The position numbers were made by a program, and so were the translations under genes. From Onchocerca volvulus (taxonomy: Eukaryota > Nematoda > Chromadorea > Rhabditida > Onchocercidae), in NCBI GenBank assembly GCA_000499405.2, contig HG738138.1:10724888-10788887 (forward strand): DNA of 64,000 nucleotides, in the 5' to 3' direction. The notes below the pieces were generated by a model. The model was not told the DNA's origin. It worked only from the letters and a program-made list of their open reading frames with translations, and made no database searches. How positions within the stretch are numbered: position 1 is the first letter of the stretch; the number at the start of each line of letters is the position of its first letter. Positions 1 to 14,100 of the stretch are shown in pieces.

Positions 1-3000
1 TTTTTGCTACTCCTAATTTAAGCTTAGAAAATGTATCTAATCGTGATATTGTACTATAAATTGCAAGAAAATTTATTGACAGAATATTAAAAATGTTTGC
101 AATAAGTTTAATTGTAGATGATTAATCTAGAATTTGTTATCTGAAAGAAGCTTTACGATTCTAGCCATTTAATCATTTGTATTGATCTATTCACTGATTG
201 AATATTGGTAAAACTGCAGTTTTATTTATTTATTTTTACTTTCAAAAATTAAATTTTGAATTCAGAATTGAATCTGAATTTAAATCCAAGACTGAATTTG
301 AATTAAAGACGAAAACCGAATTCAAATTAGCGTGCAAATGCAAAATTACAACTTGAAAAAAAACCTCATTAATAATAATATTTTAATGAGTTTACGAAGT
401 AATATTTCTAAAGTTTATTGAATGGTTCGATTCGGCTATGATTAAATTATCATTCTTTTTTTTTCTTTTTTTTCTTTGAAATCATATTCAAAAACTTGAG
501 AAAAACGTTCTCTATTTATATTACGAAATATATTGAAAATTGGACTTTGAAAAGTAATTAAATAAAATTTGTTGCAAAAAAAAAAAAAAAAAAGTGCAAA
601 AACAGCTTATAATATGATTAATCATTTCGCTTAACAATTTCATTGTAGTATTCTTCCAATTTCTGAAAAAAGAAAAGTAATGATTTATTCTGGTAAGCTT
701 ACTTGCATTTCGTCTGTATCACATAATATACGAGCAAGATAGTCCATAATTTCACTTTGTTGGTCTGCCAAATTATAATGAAAATTTTATGCAACAAATT
801 TTGTAAAGATATTTCGAGAAGGAGTACAGCATAGAAATGGAACGTTCAACGCTGATGCTAAAAAAGAAAAAAAAAAGTAACAACGATAAAATATGTGTCT
901 ATTTTTATCAAATATACGAACCTCGGATCATATTAATATATCGCAAAAATTTGACTTTCTTTTTTTTTTAAATACAAATTTACAAAGAAATGATATGGCA
1001 GGTCTTTCAGTAAGAATATTTGTTAATGTATACTTTAAATAATCTTCAGTCATTTGCCAAGTAACATTTCTTACTTTATATTATAATTTTAAGACATAAT
1101 ACAACAAAAAAAAAAAAGAAAATTTAAGACAAAATAATACAAAAAATGTAATTTTAAGAAAAAAAGCAAATATCAAAACTAGTTTAATACTTTTCATGTC
1201 ACCTCCTATTTTTCCTATCTCGCCGATTTTCTTTTGTATTTCTCTTAGATTTATGAGGATTCAAACATTTTACTGAATTGATATATGATGGAAATATTGT
1301 TCAGTTCCTAAAATGAAATTTAATAGTTTTAATTTTGATCATCTCATACAATGAGATTTAATTATTTTAATTTCAATCATCTCATACATAGAAGTTTGTT
1401 TAGATTTGAATAATCTCCTTTTTCTTCACTTTTTTTTTTTTTACTGCTACTTCTGTATTATATCTGTTGCAATGTATATAAGAGAAAAAAAAATTCTAAT
1501 AACCTAAAAGGTAATTATACAGTATTGAAATGTGGAAATTTACTACTATATCATATTATATTATCATAATATATCATATCAAAATCATTCTTCATCAAAA
1601 TGTTGTCCGTCTTGTCTGAGTTATTTCTATCAAAAATTAAATACTGCGTATGATTGATGTTCAGTCTATAGAAATCTTCAGTTTCCCTCAAAGGAAACTC
1701 CCGGGATTATTTATGATGGGATTTATATGTAATAATAACTACCAAAGATTTCAGAATTTCTATATAAAGTGACGAAATTTTGCATAAGATATTGTTGACG
1801 AGCATTTTTAATTCACCAACAATGCTTGCTCTACAATTACTCTCGAATTAATTTGCAAGCAATTTTCATGTATATACAAAAAAAAAGAAAAAAAGAAAGG
1901 AAAAAAAGGATGGTAATGGTCAACTACAAGATTGGCTGCAATCAAAATTTGTTCCGGGAGCCAATAGTTTTGTTGGTTGCTTTAATCAGATGACGACATC
2001 ATATCACAATGAAACTAAAACTATTGAATTCTTTCCTTCTCTGGCAGATAGAAAGAGAGAAAGTGTTAATAGATAGATTAATTCTCTATAAATAGGAAGA
2101 CAGAAAACTGACTGATTATATGAGTTGATTTATCAATTCAGTATCGTAGAGATGAAATCATCGGTAACGAATTTTGCGGTAAAATGATATTGCGTTCAGT
2201 GACTTGCAGATAATGAACAATTCAAAAAAAAAAAAAAAAAGGAAAAAAATGGTGTCGAATCTTGAAATTAACTCCTCCGAAAATTCCACTTCCGATTTGT
2301 AGATGATCACTGGCATAAGATGAATGATAAAATTCTTTCAATATTCAAAATCATCACCTTTTTTTCTTTAGTAGATGATTAAAAAAAAAAACTGACACTG
2401 CAAATTATTTTCGAATAATTATTTATAAAGAATTCATAAACATATTTATAAACAGTTTATATTTCTATGAATTTATAAATATTTATAAATCTATAGACAA
2501 AAAAATCCGCGGATTTATGGATTTTTAACGGAAATTTACAAACATGAAATTTATAAACAATATGTAAACAACTAATGAAAAATTTCTCAAATAGACTTAT
2601 TACATCGGACGCAAATTGTATCATCCAAGTGTAGCTATTCGGATATTTTCAATTTTCTTTTCTTTCAAAAGGATACTTTATCTTCTTCTGCATTCGTAAA
2701 TACTACTTCTATTTGTAATTTATCTGTTCGAATTTCGCTTCACTTTTAATGCTAAATTTGAGATAAATCAGTGTTACTATGTATGATAATTAATATTTTC
2801 TAAAGTAATATTTCAAAAATTATCAGATAATCACGATGAATAATGAATTAAGACACATATAAACAAAGATAGTTGCTATGATAACCACAATGCAAACAAA
2901 TGTTGTACAAAAAGCTGCTGAAATTTTGCATTCTAAGGAATTTTCGATTCAAAAAAATTTTTACATCAGACCGTTGTTTCTGCTCCGAAAAAGCAGAGAA

Positions 3001-6000
3001 ATGTAAGAGGAAATAAACGCGTAATCAATCAATGCAATTCAAAATAAAACCAAAAAATCGACATTTAAATTTTATTTTTAAAAAATACATATTCAACAAG
3101 GAGGGTGTAGCTAAACAGATGGTATGCATCGTAGAATTTATTTCTTCAATTTCTTTTTTTTTTTTTTCATTTTTTCAACGAGACAATATTGATGAATGAT
3201 AGTGTCAACTCCGTCAAGGGACAGAGGATAGAAAAGGTAAGGAAAACGTTCTATTGTTGTGTATAATAGAAATTTGAAAAGATTCACTCCAACCTCTTCT
3301 TTTCCTTCAAACGGCCACTTATGAAAAATTAAATGAAAAGGAATGAATCATTCAAACAAACATTTGACATCTTCACTTAAAAAAAAAAAATTATTTACTA
3401 CGAATTCATTTGATAAGATAATGCGGGAGGATAGAACTACATCTCTTCAGAAATTAACATGACAATCTCATTCATCACTTTTAGAATAGCAATAACCTTG
3501 ATTTGGAATTTGAAATTTGATCTTGACCTTAACTTATACATTTAGCATAACTTGACGACACGAAAACATAAAAAAGATGCATGCAATTTATTCTCTTTAC
3601 TGTCTTTAATTTCATATAAATGCAAAACACACATAATGGATTCAATAAGTTTGTATATTGTCAATAATTTTCAGAAAAGAAAAGAAGGAAAACTTGTTCC
3701 ATTAGTTCGAATTCCCGTTTTCTTTCTGTTTTTTTTTTTTTCTTTTTTTCATTGCATCTTAAATGAAGACATTCGTCCAGTTAGAAATGAAGCATCAGAA
3801 GAATCAGAAATCCCTTGAAAGTACATGACACAAGAAGACTAGTCGAATTAGAAATCCCTTGAAACTATATGACATAAGAAGACTAGTCGAATTAGAAATC
3901 CCTTGAAACTACATGACACAAGAAGACTAGACCCATTTTTACTGGTTCGCAAAAATATATAGGAAAAAAAAAAAGTGACATCATTTATCGTCCATTTTTT
4001 TCATAAGAATGTTGCATGATTTTAATTTGTTTGCAAAGAAACAATTTGGAGAAATGCTTTTTTTCTTTTAAATCCAAGTAAAGTTTGCCTCATCAGCTCT
4101 ATCTCTTTCTATAAACTGTAAAGCCAATAATAAATTGTTACAAAGCTGATTTTTATCGTTTTCGAAGCCGAATTTTGAGAATATCCAAAGGCAAAAATGA
4201 TTCTAGAATTCCAACTTCATAGGACATTGACAATTTCTTTAGCATGATATCTTTTAAACTTTGAAATTATCTGCTAGTAATAAAAAAAGAAGATAATGAT
4301 AATCTAATTATTGAATCCATCCGAGAATCACAACAACAGAATTGTAACAAAAATTGTAGAAATAAATTTCTAAATCTTCATTCACTGAACTTAATTAATA
4401 AATTGATTGGATTGGGTACCGAAATGAAAGAGGAAGATAACAAAAAAGAAAAAGTTATTAACGAATTAAGAAATCATATATATTAAGTCAAAAATTAATA
4501 GCACGAAACAGTAATATTTTTTATCAATGAACACTGATAAAAAAAATCTAACTTAACATATAAAAATTTAGTATGCTAAAATATACTCCACATTTCCTCT
4601 CCAAACATTTCATTTATTCATTTCTTTCATCATGTCATTAATTTCATATTTATCATTATGTAAAACAAATATATCACCAGGTTAAAGAAGGAAATATCAC
4701 TCAATTTTCACGGCAAAATTATGCCATCTTGTAATTCTCATGGTGATATTATGTCACTTAGCAATTTTCATGATGACGCATGTCAGTTTTATCAGTACAT
4801 ATTTTTGTAACAAAATATCTAAATTAAGTGATTACTAGTGGAAAAAAAAAGTTGCAAATAACAGATTATATGACATGAAACGTTAGTAATTCTTATTAAT
4901 GAAATTTAACTTCGCTACGAAAATTGATCATGCTATTTTAAATTAAAATTAAACTTCATTAGTGAAACACTCACGCATATGATTCAGCTTACATGAAATA
5001 CATGAATGGTATCAGCGTTAGACAAATTTAAATCAGTTTGTATTGAAATAATAAAAATGAAGTGATATAAAAAATAAACTTTTTAAACATTTAACTACAA
5101 GCGCAATTTATTTCGATACCGCAAATTTCTGTTGCAATCTAATAATAATTATTACATTGTATGGTAGTGCAAAGGATGATTCGTAGTTTTTCAGGACAAA
5201 AATCCAGCAAACAACTTCGAAATTGCTCATTCGCAAAACATAAATGGAACAGAATAGAATAGAATGAAGTGAAAAAGAACAGAAATGAAATAAAATTGAT
5301 TTGAATGGAATAGAATCAGGATGGAACAGAACAAAAATGGCATAAAAAATAGACGAGAAAAAAAGAAACTACGCTAAATCAGCTATCCCCTCATTTTCAT
5401 GGCTTCATTGCGAAGAAAACATGTGATTATTGATGAATGGCTAAAATTTGGAAAACTTCAAGCAATTTACGATGAAAAAAACGATTAAAAGCGAGCGGTA
5501 AACATTTCAAAATGAAAAAGTTCGTGGCAGTAGCATTATTTGATAGAAGCAAAATGTAGATATCAGTTCAGGAAAAAGACAATGACTAGCAAAAACCGGA
5601 AGGATAAGTTATTCGCTAAGAATAGAAATTAGCGGATCATAATTGCTCAGGCTTAGTTGTTATCTATAAGAAATTGCTTTCATTTTTCTTTCCTTTTGTG
5701 AAATATATGTCTAAACCTAAAATTATGCAAGCATCATTTATCTACTGTAGGAGAAAAAAACAAACAAGATGGAAATCAAACAATTTACCGTGTGGTGGAT
5801 TTACCCGTCTCCTCCTCTCTCAAATAACCCGAAAACTACCGGTGATTTGATTTTTCGCTTTCCTGATAGTATCGCGGAGAGGATAAAAAAGATAACGCAA
5901 GTACGCGATATCAATCAATGACAAGCTATATGGGTTAATCGCCCCTAAGAGCTTCTACGTTTTTATGTCTGTCTGTCTATCTGTCTGTGTATGTGTTGCT

Positions 6001-8182
6001 TCGTTATCATTCAAAGTTATGCAGCAAATAAGCTAAAATTATTCTGTTGCCATTCCGGACTTTCAATTCTTGAAGTGGGGAGAGGAAGATTCATGTTTCC
6101 CGATAATCTCATCGAAATCAACGGGTGAATAATCGGAGAGATCGAATAATAGTCTTGCAAATGTTAGATCAACAGCTGCAGCAAATGTAATGCTCATTTA
6201 TGAAATAAACGAATAACTAACTCTTCAGTATATATTTTGATGTTCAAATCGTAAGAATGGTAATGGAATTTCTATAAAATAACAGTAACAGCTTTTAGAT
6301 TTTGACTTTTTTAACCAACGATATTGGGATTTTTATCGCGGTTATATCAAAACATTGATAATTGATTCGTCTCTAATACTGACTAATTAATAGTCCCTTT
6401 GACGAAACGATATCTTGAGGGTTAATCAATATCATAAGACCAGAAAGTTATCGCATTTGAATATTTAACCTTTCACTGATCGAAATAACCAGCAGAGAGG
6501 ATCGGATGAGGATGAAGAGAAGGAAGTGCATAGGTGCATAGTTTATCGAAGAGCTTATTCTTATCTTATTCTTATTATATTCTTATTATTCTTATCACTT
6601 TATTATTTTTTATCATACATTTCGAAACGATAGTTTGATTGATATCGTTGGGTCAGAAGGTTATCATGTTGTACTTGAATATTAACTTTTAATAAAATTC
6701 ATAATTGTAGAGTACCACAGTGAAGGAAAATGAAAACGGAATAAAAGAAATAGATTCGTAAATTAATGATAGGTCAATTTTTTTTCGAACGGCTCGGATA
6801 ATTCATCGATCCATTTCTGTTTCATTATTTCAGTTTGTTCAACTTTTTTGTCTTCTTGATCGTCTGACATTGAACTGATTCACATGAACTGCTTCTATAA
6901 ATTCTTTCTATGGCTCAACATGTAATCATTTAGCGATCTAGAAATCTATGCCACTAAATGGCCAGATAAGTGCTCGTACTAAAATGCTTAAATTAATGAC
7001 ATTTCGTTTCTACATTTAACACATGCATCGATTAAAACACATTAAAAGCAATAATTGCGTGCTGAAAAAAGAAAGCGAAATGAAAGTCCAAGAAGGGAAA
7101 AATGTATTCAATTACCGATGAAAAAAATAAAAAAAAGAAAAAGAGAAACATTTGTTACATATTACCCACATTAAATGGTACAGCAGTAGAAATAGTGCAA
7201 TTCCTTGTGTATTCTACTATTTTTCGAATTTTTTAAAAAAACCAATTCAACAAATCTTTCTAGGAATAATTAGAGCTAATGATTTTAAGCTGAATTGAAT
7301 TTCAAAATGATCATAGCTGTCTTAACTGTTTCAAATTTGTTGCTATTCCTAAGCCATTATGATCGCTTAGGAAAATGGAACAGAATCAATTGAAAGCTTG
7401 TAAAGCATAAAAAGAAAGGAATAATTGGAAGATTTCGTACTTGCTCATTAATTACTAAATTTTTTCACATTTTAAGAATTGGTTTTTTGAATAATTCTGC
7501 GTTAGGCACAATTATCCTTATCAATATGCAAAATTTTATGTGACTTAAAAAAAGAAGAGTAAGTTTACCGTGGTAGCCATTCTTTTCAATCATTTGAGAG
7601 ATAATAGAATCAAACAGCAAGCAAAATATTTTAGAATTAAAAGAGCATAATGCCTTCATCAGCGGCAATATTGCAAATTTAAACTGGATTGACATTTTTT
7701 TCATACTTCTGCGCTGCATTCAGTAAAATTTAATCCGTTCTACTAACATTAACTGACTTCTTCAAACCTTGAGAAAATTTTTCATTGATTTGAAATTCTT
7801 TCCATTCTTAATTTTACCACATCCTAATTAGATCTTAATTCTTTTTCAGGTCATTTAACACTTGTAATTGGAATCAATTCAACCTAATGAATTATTTGAT
7901 TTGCTTCTTCACTGAAATGAAAAATTAATTCAGTCTTATTTCAAAAACCTTTTTATTTCAAGAGATAAAACTTATTCGACTGGATTATGTGTCAGAACTG
8001 TCGGATCAAATGGAGAAAATATTTTGTATCCAAATAATCACCTTAAAGCATCCATTCATTTTTCAAGTTTTCGAGCAATCGAACTCAACAAAAAAAAAAA
8101 AACTTGAATAAAGCCATTTATTTGCTGGAACAAAACAATAAAAGTCAAATAAAATAATAGCATTCAATTAACATAATTGCAT
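1..8182. other. Gene-free AT-rich stretch
   Basis: No exon chain or recognisable protein was found on either strand. The open frames here are short and low in complexity. The stretch holds many A or T homopolymers, a 44-bp tandem repeat (listed separately) and a degenerate GAATGGAATAGAATAG-like patch near 5246-5340. It lies beyond the 3' end of the RhoGAP gene, so it is intergenic DNA or belongs to a gene outside the window. Confidence 0.6.
3806..3930. repeat. 44-bp tandem repeat, about 2.8 copies
   Basis: The phrase AGAAATCCCTTGAAA recurs at about 3806, 3850 and 3894, a period of 44 bp. It is followed each time by ACATGACACAAGAAGACTAG with few changes. The first unit starts inside the tail of a short open frame, which I take to be chance. 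Confidence 0.85.
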
Positions 8183-11100
8183 TTAAAAAAAGTACAGCTG
8201 AACATTTGATCGAATAGGTTTAACGTTATTTTGCGGCAAATCATAAAAGGACATCGGCGTTTCAACGTAACGTTCTCCATCAACATCCTCACCTATAAAT
8301 AATGCAATTTAGGAATTGAAAAAATTAGAATACCTGCAAAACTGGAACTCTTACAAACTTAAAAACCACATGAATCTTGAATTTCATCATATCCTATTGT
8401 GAATTTCATCATATCCTATTGTTCAATGAAACTGATTTTGAAATGGTACCAATGTTGAATCATAGCCCGATGAACTTTCTGATCCATTTCTATCTATGGG
8501 ATAAAGTATTGTACAGTTTAATTATATTACATCTGTGAGTTTTTCTGCAGAAACTAAGCTAAAAAAAAAAAATCAGTAAACAAACCTATTGGAACATTAT
8601 CATATCTGCTACAATCATTATGTAGTGAGCCGGTGCTACTACTATTGCTGCTTCTGGCAGCATCAGACCATTCATCGGTTGAAGATGATCGCGAATCATG
8701 TTCTATTCCATTTTTCGGCAATTTTTTTTTACCTTTTGTTGCATTCATATTAAAAGCTACATGTAAGCCATTTTCAGATTCAACATTAGTCCTACTTTGT
8801 TTCGTCCACGTTTCTTTCACAGTTTGCAAATTTGTTTCTACCTCTGGTGGCTGTTCATCTTCATAGAAACCAAAAAAGCGATAACTGTCAGATGACAAAC
8901 TTACACCGTCATCGATACAGTCATTTCTACAATAGATAAAATCAAATTTAATAATACTCATTTTTCTGCACGAAAACTTGTAAATCTTTAGTTATAAAAA
9001 ACACACTGAGCAGCTGAGGGCGGACGACTATTATCAGAATCACTCGTATCTAACGAAAATGCTTCCGGTATACTGCCTCTCATACTTGATTCTAATTTCG
9101 TATCCGTGGACTGAAATATATGATAAAGATTACTGACGATGCTCAAGAAATGCACAAATATTTGAAAATAAGAAACAATTTTTTAAATTAAATTCTTCAA
9201 AGTTTCTATAAAGTCATCTGATTTTTACTAGTGATAATTTTGATATTTTGTGACATTTTCACGTAATGATGCTTTGAAAGTGCGTTTTGCAAACAATTTT
9301 GAGATTCAAAAAACTTTTCCGAAAATGATAAAATGTTTTTTTTTTTTTACTTTCACGAAGAAGCAGAATTTTAGAACACAATCAATTAATTTTCTAAAAT
9401 TCGGACTTTTTGTAACTGATGATTTCAGTATATGGTAGTTATTGCTTACTGTTGACGGTTGCTGATCGTTAGCCAGAAAACTTGTCAAGCCTCGACGCCT
9501 TACAAGTTCCGTTGCAACAGCTGTTGCTGTCGAGTGTCGTTCATCGCCCGTACCATTCGGCATGGAATCATCATGTAATGTCGGAGCACAATGCCGCCAA
9601 CTTCGTAAAACACCATTACGGAATTCCTCAACACTTTTCGTAACGAATGAAATTAATGATGCACTGCGCGCAGCACGCAGTGATGCTCGCACATCTGATG
9701 GAGTCCTGAAAATGCATGTGCAATGCATAAAAGCACGCAGTGTCTTTCAGATTTGTTTATACAATATTTAATTTATTTAAAAATGAATACGTTATACCTT
9801 CGCCATTTCACACTGTTAGTCGAATTATCACTGTCTAAATGTGCTTCGCCATGTCTTTTCCAACGTGTACGTAAGCTAGCAAATGCGTTATCCATCGATG
9901 GACCACGTAACATACGCCGCCACTTGCCACCAGATTGCACATTTGTTTCTCTGCATTTCGAATCAATTTATGTCTCAAATTCAAAGCCTGATAAAATTGA
10001 CGTTACCTTGGCAGCACAGAAATCATCCGAACATTAACTACCATTCTTGAACTTATTTTTTATCTAATCTTCAATTGGGAATCTGAAATTTGAAATACCA
10101 ACCTAAATTTGAATATTGGAACTTAGACTGACTCAGTATAAGCAATACAAATCCATCCTATTCTTGCATGATAGCATCATTCCACCAACCTGTGCCGCGG
10201 TCTTTCGATAACAGTATGAAAAACTGGCAATGTCGAAGGGCCACCATTGACATCAATAAAACGACGGCGATTCAGGTCTGGTGACAGGGTAATACCGCTA
10301 CATGATGACGCCGATGATCTGCTTATCGTATCTTGAACAGAACAGAACTTTGACAATGATACTTCTAACAAATAATTAATTGATCGCTAACTTGAATTAT
10401 TGAATTTCATGTCAAATTAGAGTCTGGAAAAGTGGTATAGAAGAACAAAAGAACGGTAACAAGGATTTAGGATGGAAATTATCATTTAATTTAAATTTTG
10501 ACGCAAAATTTTGGAAATTGTAGTTTAATAAACTTTCAACATACATTTATTTTCATGAAAATTTGACCAACAATCGTTTATTATCTTTTTTAAGTAGGCA
10601 ATTCGATGATTTGAAATAATTCGTGCAAAAATAAGAAATTGAAATTCGCAAAAATAATATTATATATTCAGGAATGAAAATGAACGAACTTTCTGGAAGT
10701 GAGAGGGAATCATTTTCGAGTGAGAACAGGTAAACTGCATGGGCAAGTATATAATTACAAAGACCCGTTTGCGCATTGAGACCCTGTAAAAGTGTTGAAT
10801 CACTGGTATCAGAACTGTCGTCAGTACACGGTGGACATCTGAAATATTCACTTAAGAAAATGAAAAATTTCAAAAACTCAGAAAATTTTTGAAATAATTT
10901 GATTTTAAATGCTGCATAAACACAAAGGGAATGAAAAAGGAAAAAAGAAAATTATAGTATATTCAAACACCTGAACAAATTTGGAGCCCAAACAATTGCA
11001 AGATTTTTGGAGTTCATATCTGTCAGATGTGTACATTGGCATAATTTGGTCAAATGACGGATCAAATATTTTGCTGTTCTACAAAAAAAAAAAAGAAAAA

Positions 11101-14100
11101 AAAAAGTAAGAGTAATTAATTATTTGCTGAATGAAACGAAAAATTTGGTCTTTCGAAAAAGATGTTGGAATTACCATAAATTATGTGAATGAATTCTGGA
11201 AAAATACATTGCTCTAAAAAATACATCAACTAATAAAGTGTGAGAAACAATGCCAAACAGTGTTAATGCTTTTTGCGCAACGTCATTTTGGTAAAATCAA
11301 TATTACGTACATATCTTTTCGTAAAAATATCACACTTATTGTCTGTCTTAAACTTCCACTATATAAAAATAAATGATTATTTGAATAATATGATATTTAA
11401 TGCTTCCTTGGAATATATGATATTTACCTGTAATGCTCACGTGGCAACCTTCCAATGACATCTTTAAATCGATTGGCTTGCTCATCATCAGTTGTTTCGT
11501 ATGCACCCTGTGATTTTGATTGATTTTAGTCTGCTTTAACAAATAATTTTTATTAAGAGCTGACGGATAGCTTTTGCAAATTATGAAAGTTCGCACGATT
11601 GAATCTAATTAAGTAATTCGAATTAAAATTCGACGAATTCTCATCACTTTAAACAAGTAAAAGTGCATAGGTCTAAAAACTTCATGTATTTTTTAAATTC
11701 AGTTGTGCAAGTATATCATGAAACTAAGAACATTCTGCTATATTTTATGATTATTTCCCATGCTATCAAATTTAACTATAAATTTACTATAAATTCTGAA
11801 TAAAGTTCGAATGTGAACAGTGGATTTGGTAGCTGACGGAAATACTGCTTCAAAAGCGATGAAACCGAATGAATGTCCTTTAAGATAGCTTCATCACGCA
11901 AATTCGGCAAATTTCCTGAATCAAAGCCATTCCTGGAACCAGAGGATGCTCACTTTTGCTCAAGATGAAATTGAATCAGAAACATTGAATGCCATTTTCA
12001 GTAAGTTTATAAAACGAGTAAAAGTTAAAAGATAATCTCTTAATTCATGTAAATTTACAAATGAACAGATAGATTGAAATCGAAGAATCACGAATGGACT
12101 AAAAATCCAAACATCGAAATAAAAAAAATCAAACCTGAGCTTTTGTATATTTGATTGTATACCACATTGACGGTAAACGCCAGTAACAATACCATGCATT
12201 TCGATCACTTCCACACATTTTTTTAATATTAATGGCACTGTAAAAATAAAATTCAGTTATCATTTAACTCATATAAATTAACAAATTACTCATATTCGTG
12301 TTAGTACATGTTGGCGAATTAGAGCTGCGATGTAACATCGTCTTAATTCAGTGTCCTTCAGGTCATTATACATAGTTTAGAACTGGCATGTAATATCATC
12401 ATGTGTTCGGATACAAAGTTTGTTGCGAACTATCCTTATACGAAACGTCACCATCTTTAAGCATACGCAAATCAGTAATAATTTGATATTCTACTAAGTT
12501 AATCACTGAATACCTAACCCGGGATAGTTCAAAGTTAAACAACAGACGCCTTTGGGAGAAGGTCGTGATTGTTGACCCATCAGCTGCTTAGGTGTTCAGT
12601 GATTAACATAGTACACAATCTGAGGAATTCAGATATATTGAATTGAAAATTTAAAGTTTGAAAAAACCAACCATCTTCACCGGTTTTCTGCAGATATTCA
12701 ATAAGATCCGTCCCGAAGACGAGCGGAGTTTGTCGTTCCGCATTTCTTCGCAAAAGTGTTTGTACTAAGGAGCGATCCCGTCGCGGCGGGTGGCATCCAA
12801 TTGATTTTTTGGATGTTGCTGCCAAGTTTGTGGTTGGTTTCAAGAAAGTGTGACCATTGACAGGACTAGCTGATGAGCCTTTTTTTGCGGAAAGTAGCTG
12901 TTGAATAGCTGGCCGTCCTGCCTTGTCGTCGAATATCTTGACGCACTCACTTGGAAATAATCCGACCTAAACATTTTTAACAGCATAAATGATTAGATAC
13001 ATTGCTCGACACTTCTAGGCAGTATATTTCATGGTGCCATTCGGATAAACTCCAGTTATAGCATATTCTTCTATCATTTTTATTACGAAAATTTTTTTCA
13101 AAAATGTTCCCAATTATGCCTTTTCTCTCCATGGTATATCAGTAGAAAAGCGAAATTATCCTGGAGTATTTATTTCAAAGAAATAAAGCGTTAATCAAAG
13201 CAAAAATATGCCTAAAGTTGTCGAGAATACTTATTATTGCAGATTTTAGCAATTTAGAGAAATTTTCATTATATCTCATGTTTTTATAAGATTTTCACTT
13301 GCTAATTATTAGATTAATTAATTTCCTCCAAATTTAAAACTTTATAAACAGACTTTGAAAAGACGCATGCTAAAGTTTTGAAATTGCAAATTTTCACAAT
13401 CCCTTAAAAAATACCTCAAATTTTTTGCCGAAAATAATTTTGCCGTTTTCGTTTTTGGCAATTGTCAGTTTAGCCTTCCACCACGACTTATCTTTATTAT
13501 TGAATGGTGTCACCTTTTCGATAATGGACACTATATCGCCAACCTGAAATTTCGAAAAATCTTAAACAATGTACCTTTTCATTCATTTTAAGTCATTTAT
13601 GCCGTAATTTTATGTGCAATTAAACAAAAAGGAAATGATTTTCTTTAAACAAATTTTTATGAAAATTCTAGATAGAAAATGTAGATTTCCGTTTCTTCAA
13701 AATCTTAAATCTCCGAAAGTTCTCACCGATTGCTTTGAAATTTTGATACAACGTTGCATTAGAACATGTGTATGTTTTAATATATTTTTTATATACACGC
13801 TTGATGTAGTTCAGTCTGGTTAAGTGGAAAATGTTGGGGAAAAAAACTAATCGAATTGTAATTTGGATTGTGATCTGATTAGATTGAGGATTGATTCTTC
13901 TTCTGTTATGACTCGGCTAGATCAGCAATAGGTGTCGAAAAAATCTTTCATTTCTTGTGCGGCAGAGACGAATCCTGTTGAGGAAGTTTTATTGATTGAT
14001 GGAACAGTAGTTTTTCGTAACAAACAATTATCAGAGAATATTCAACCAGGATCACTAGATTATTCTTTCCTTCGTTGTTCATATGAATATTACTCAACTG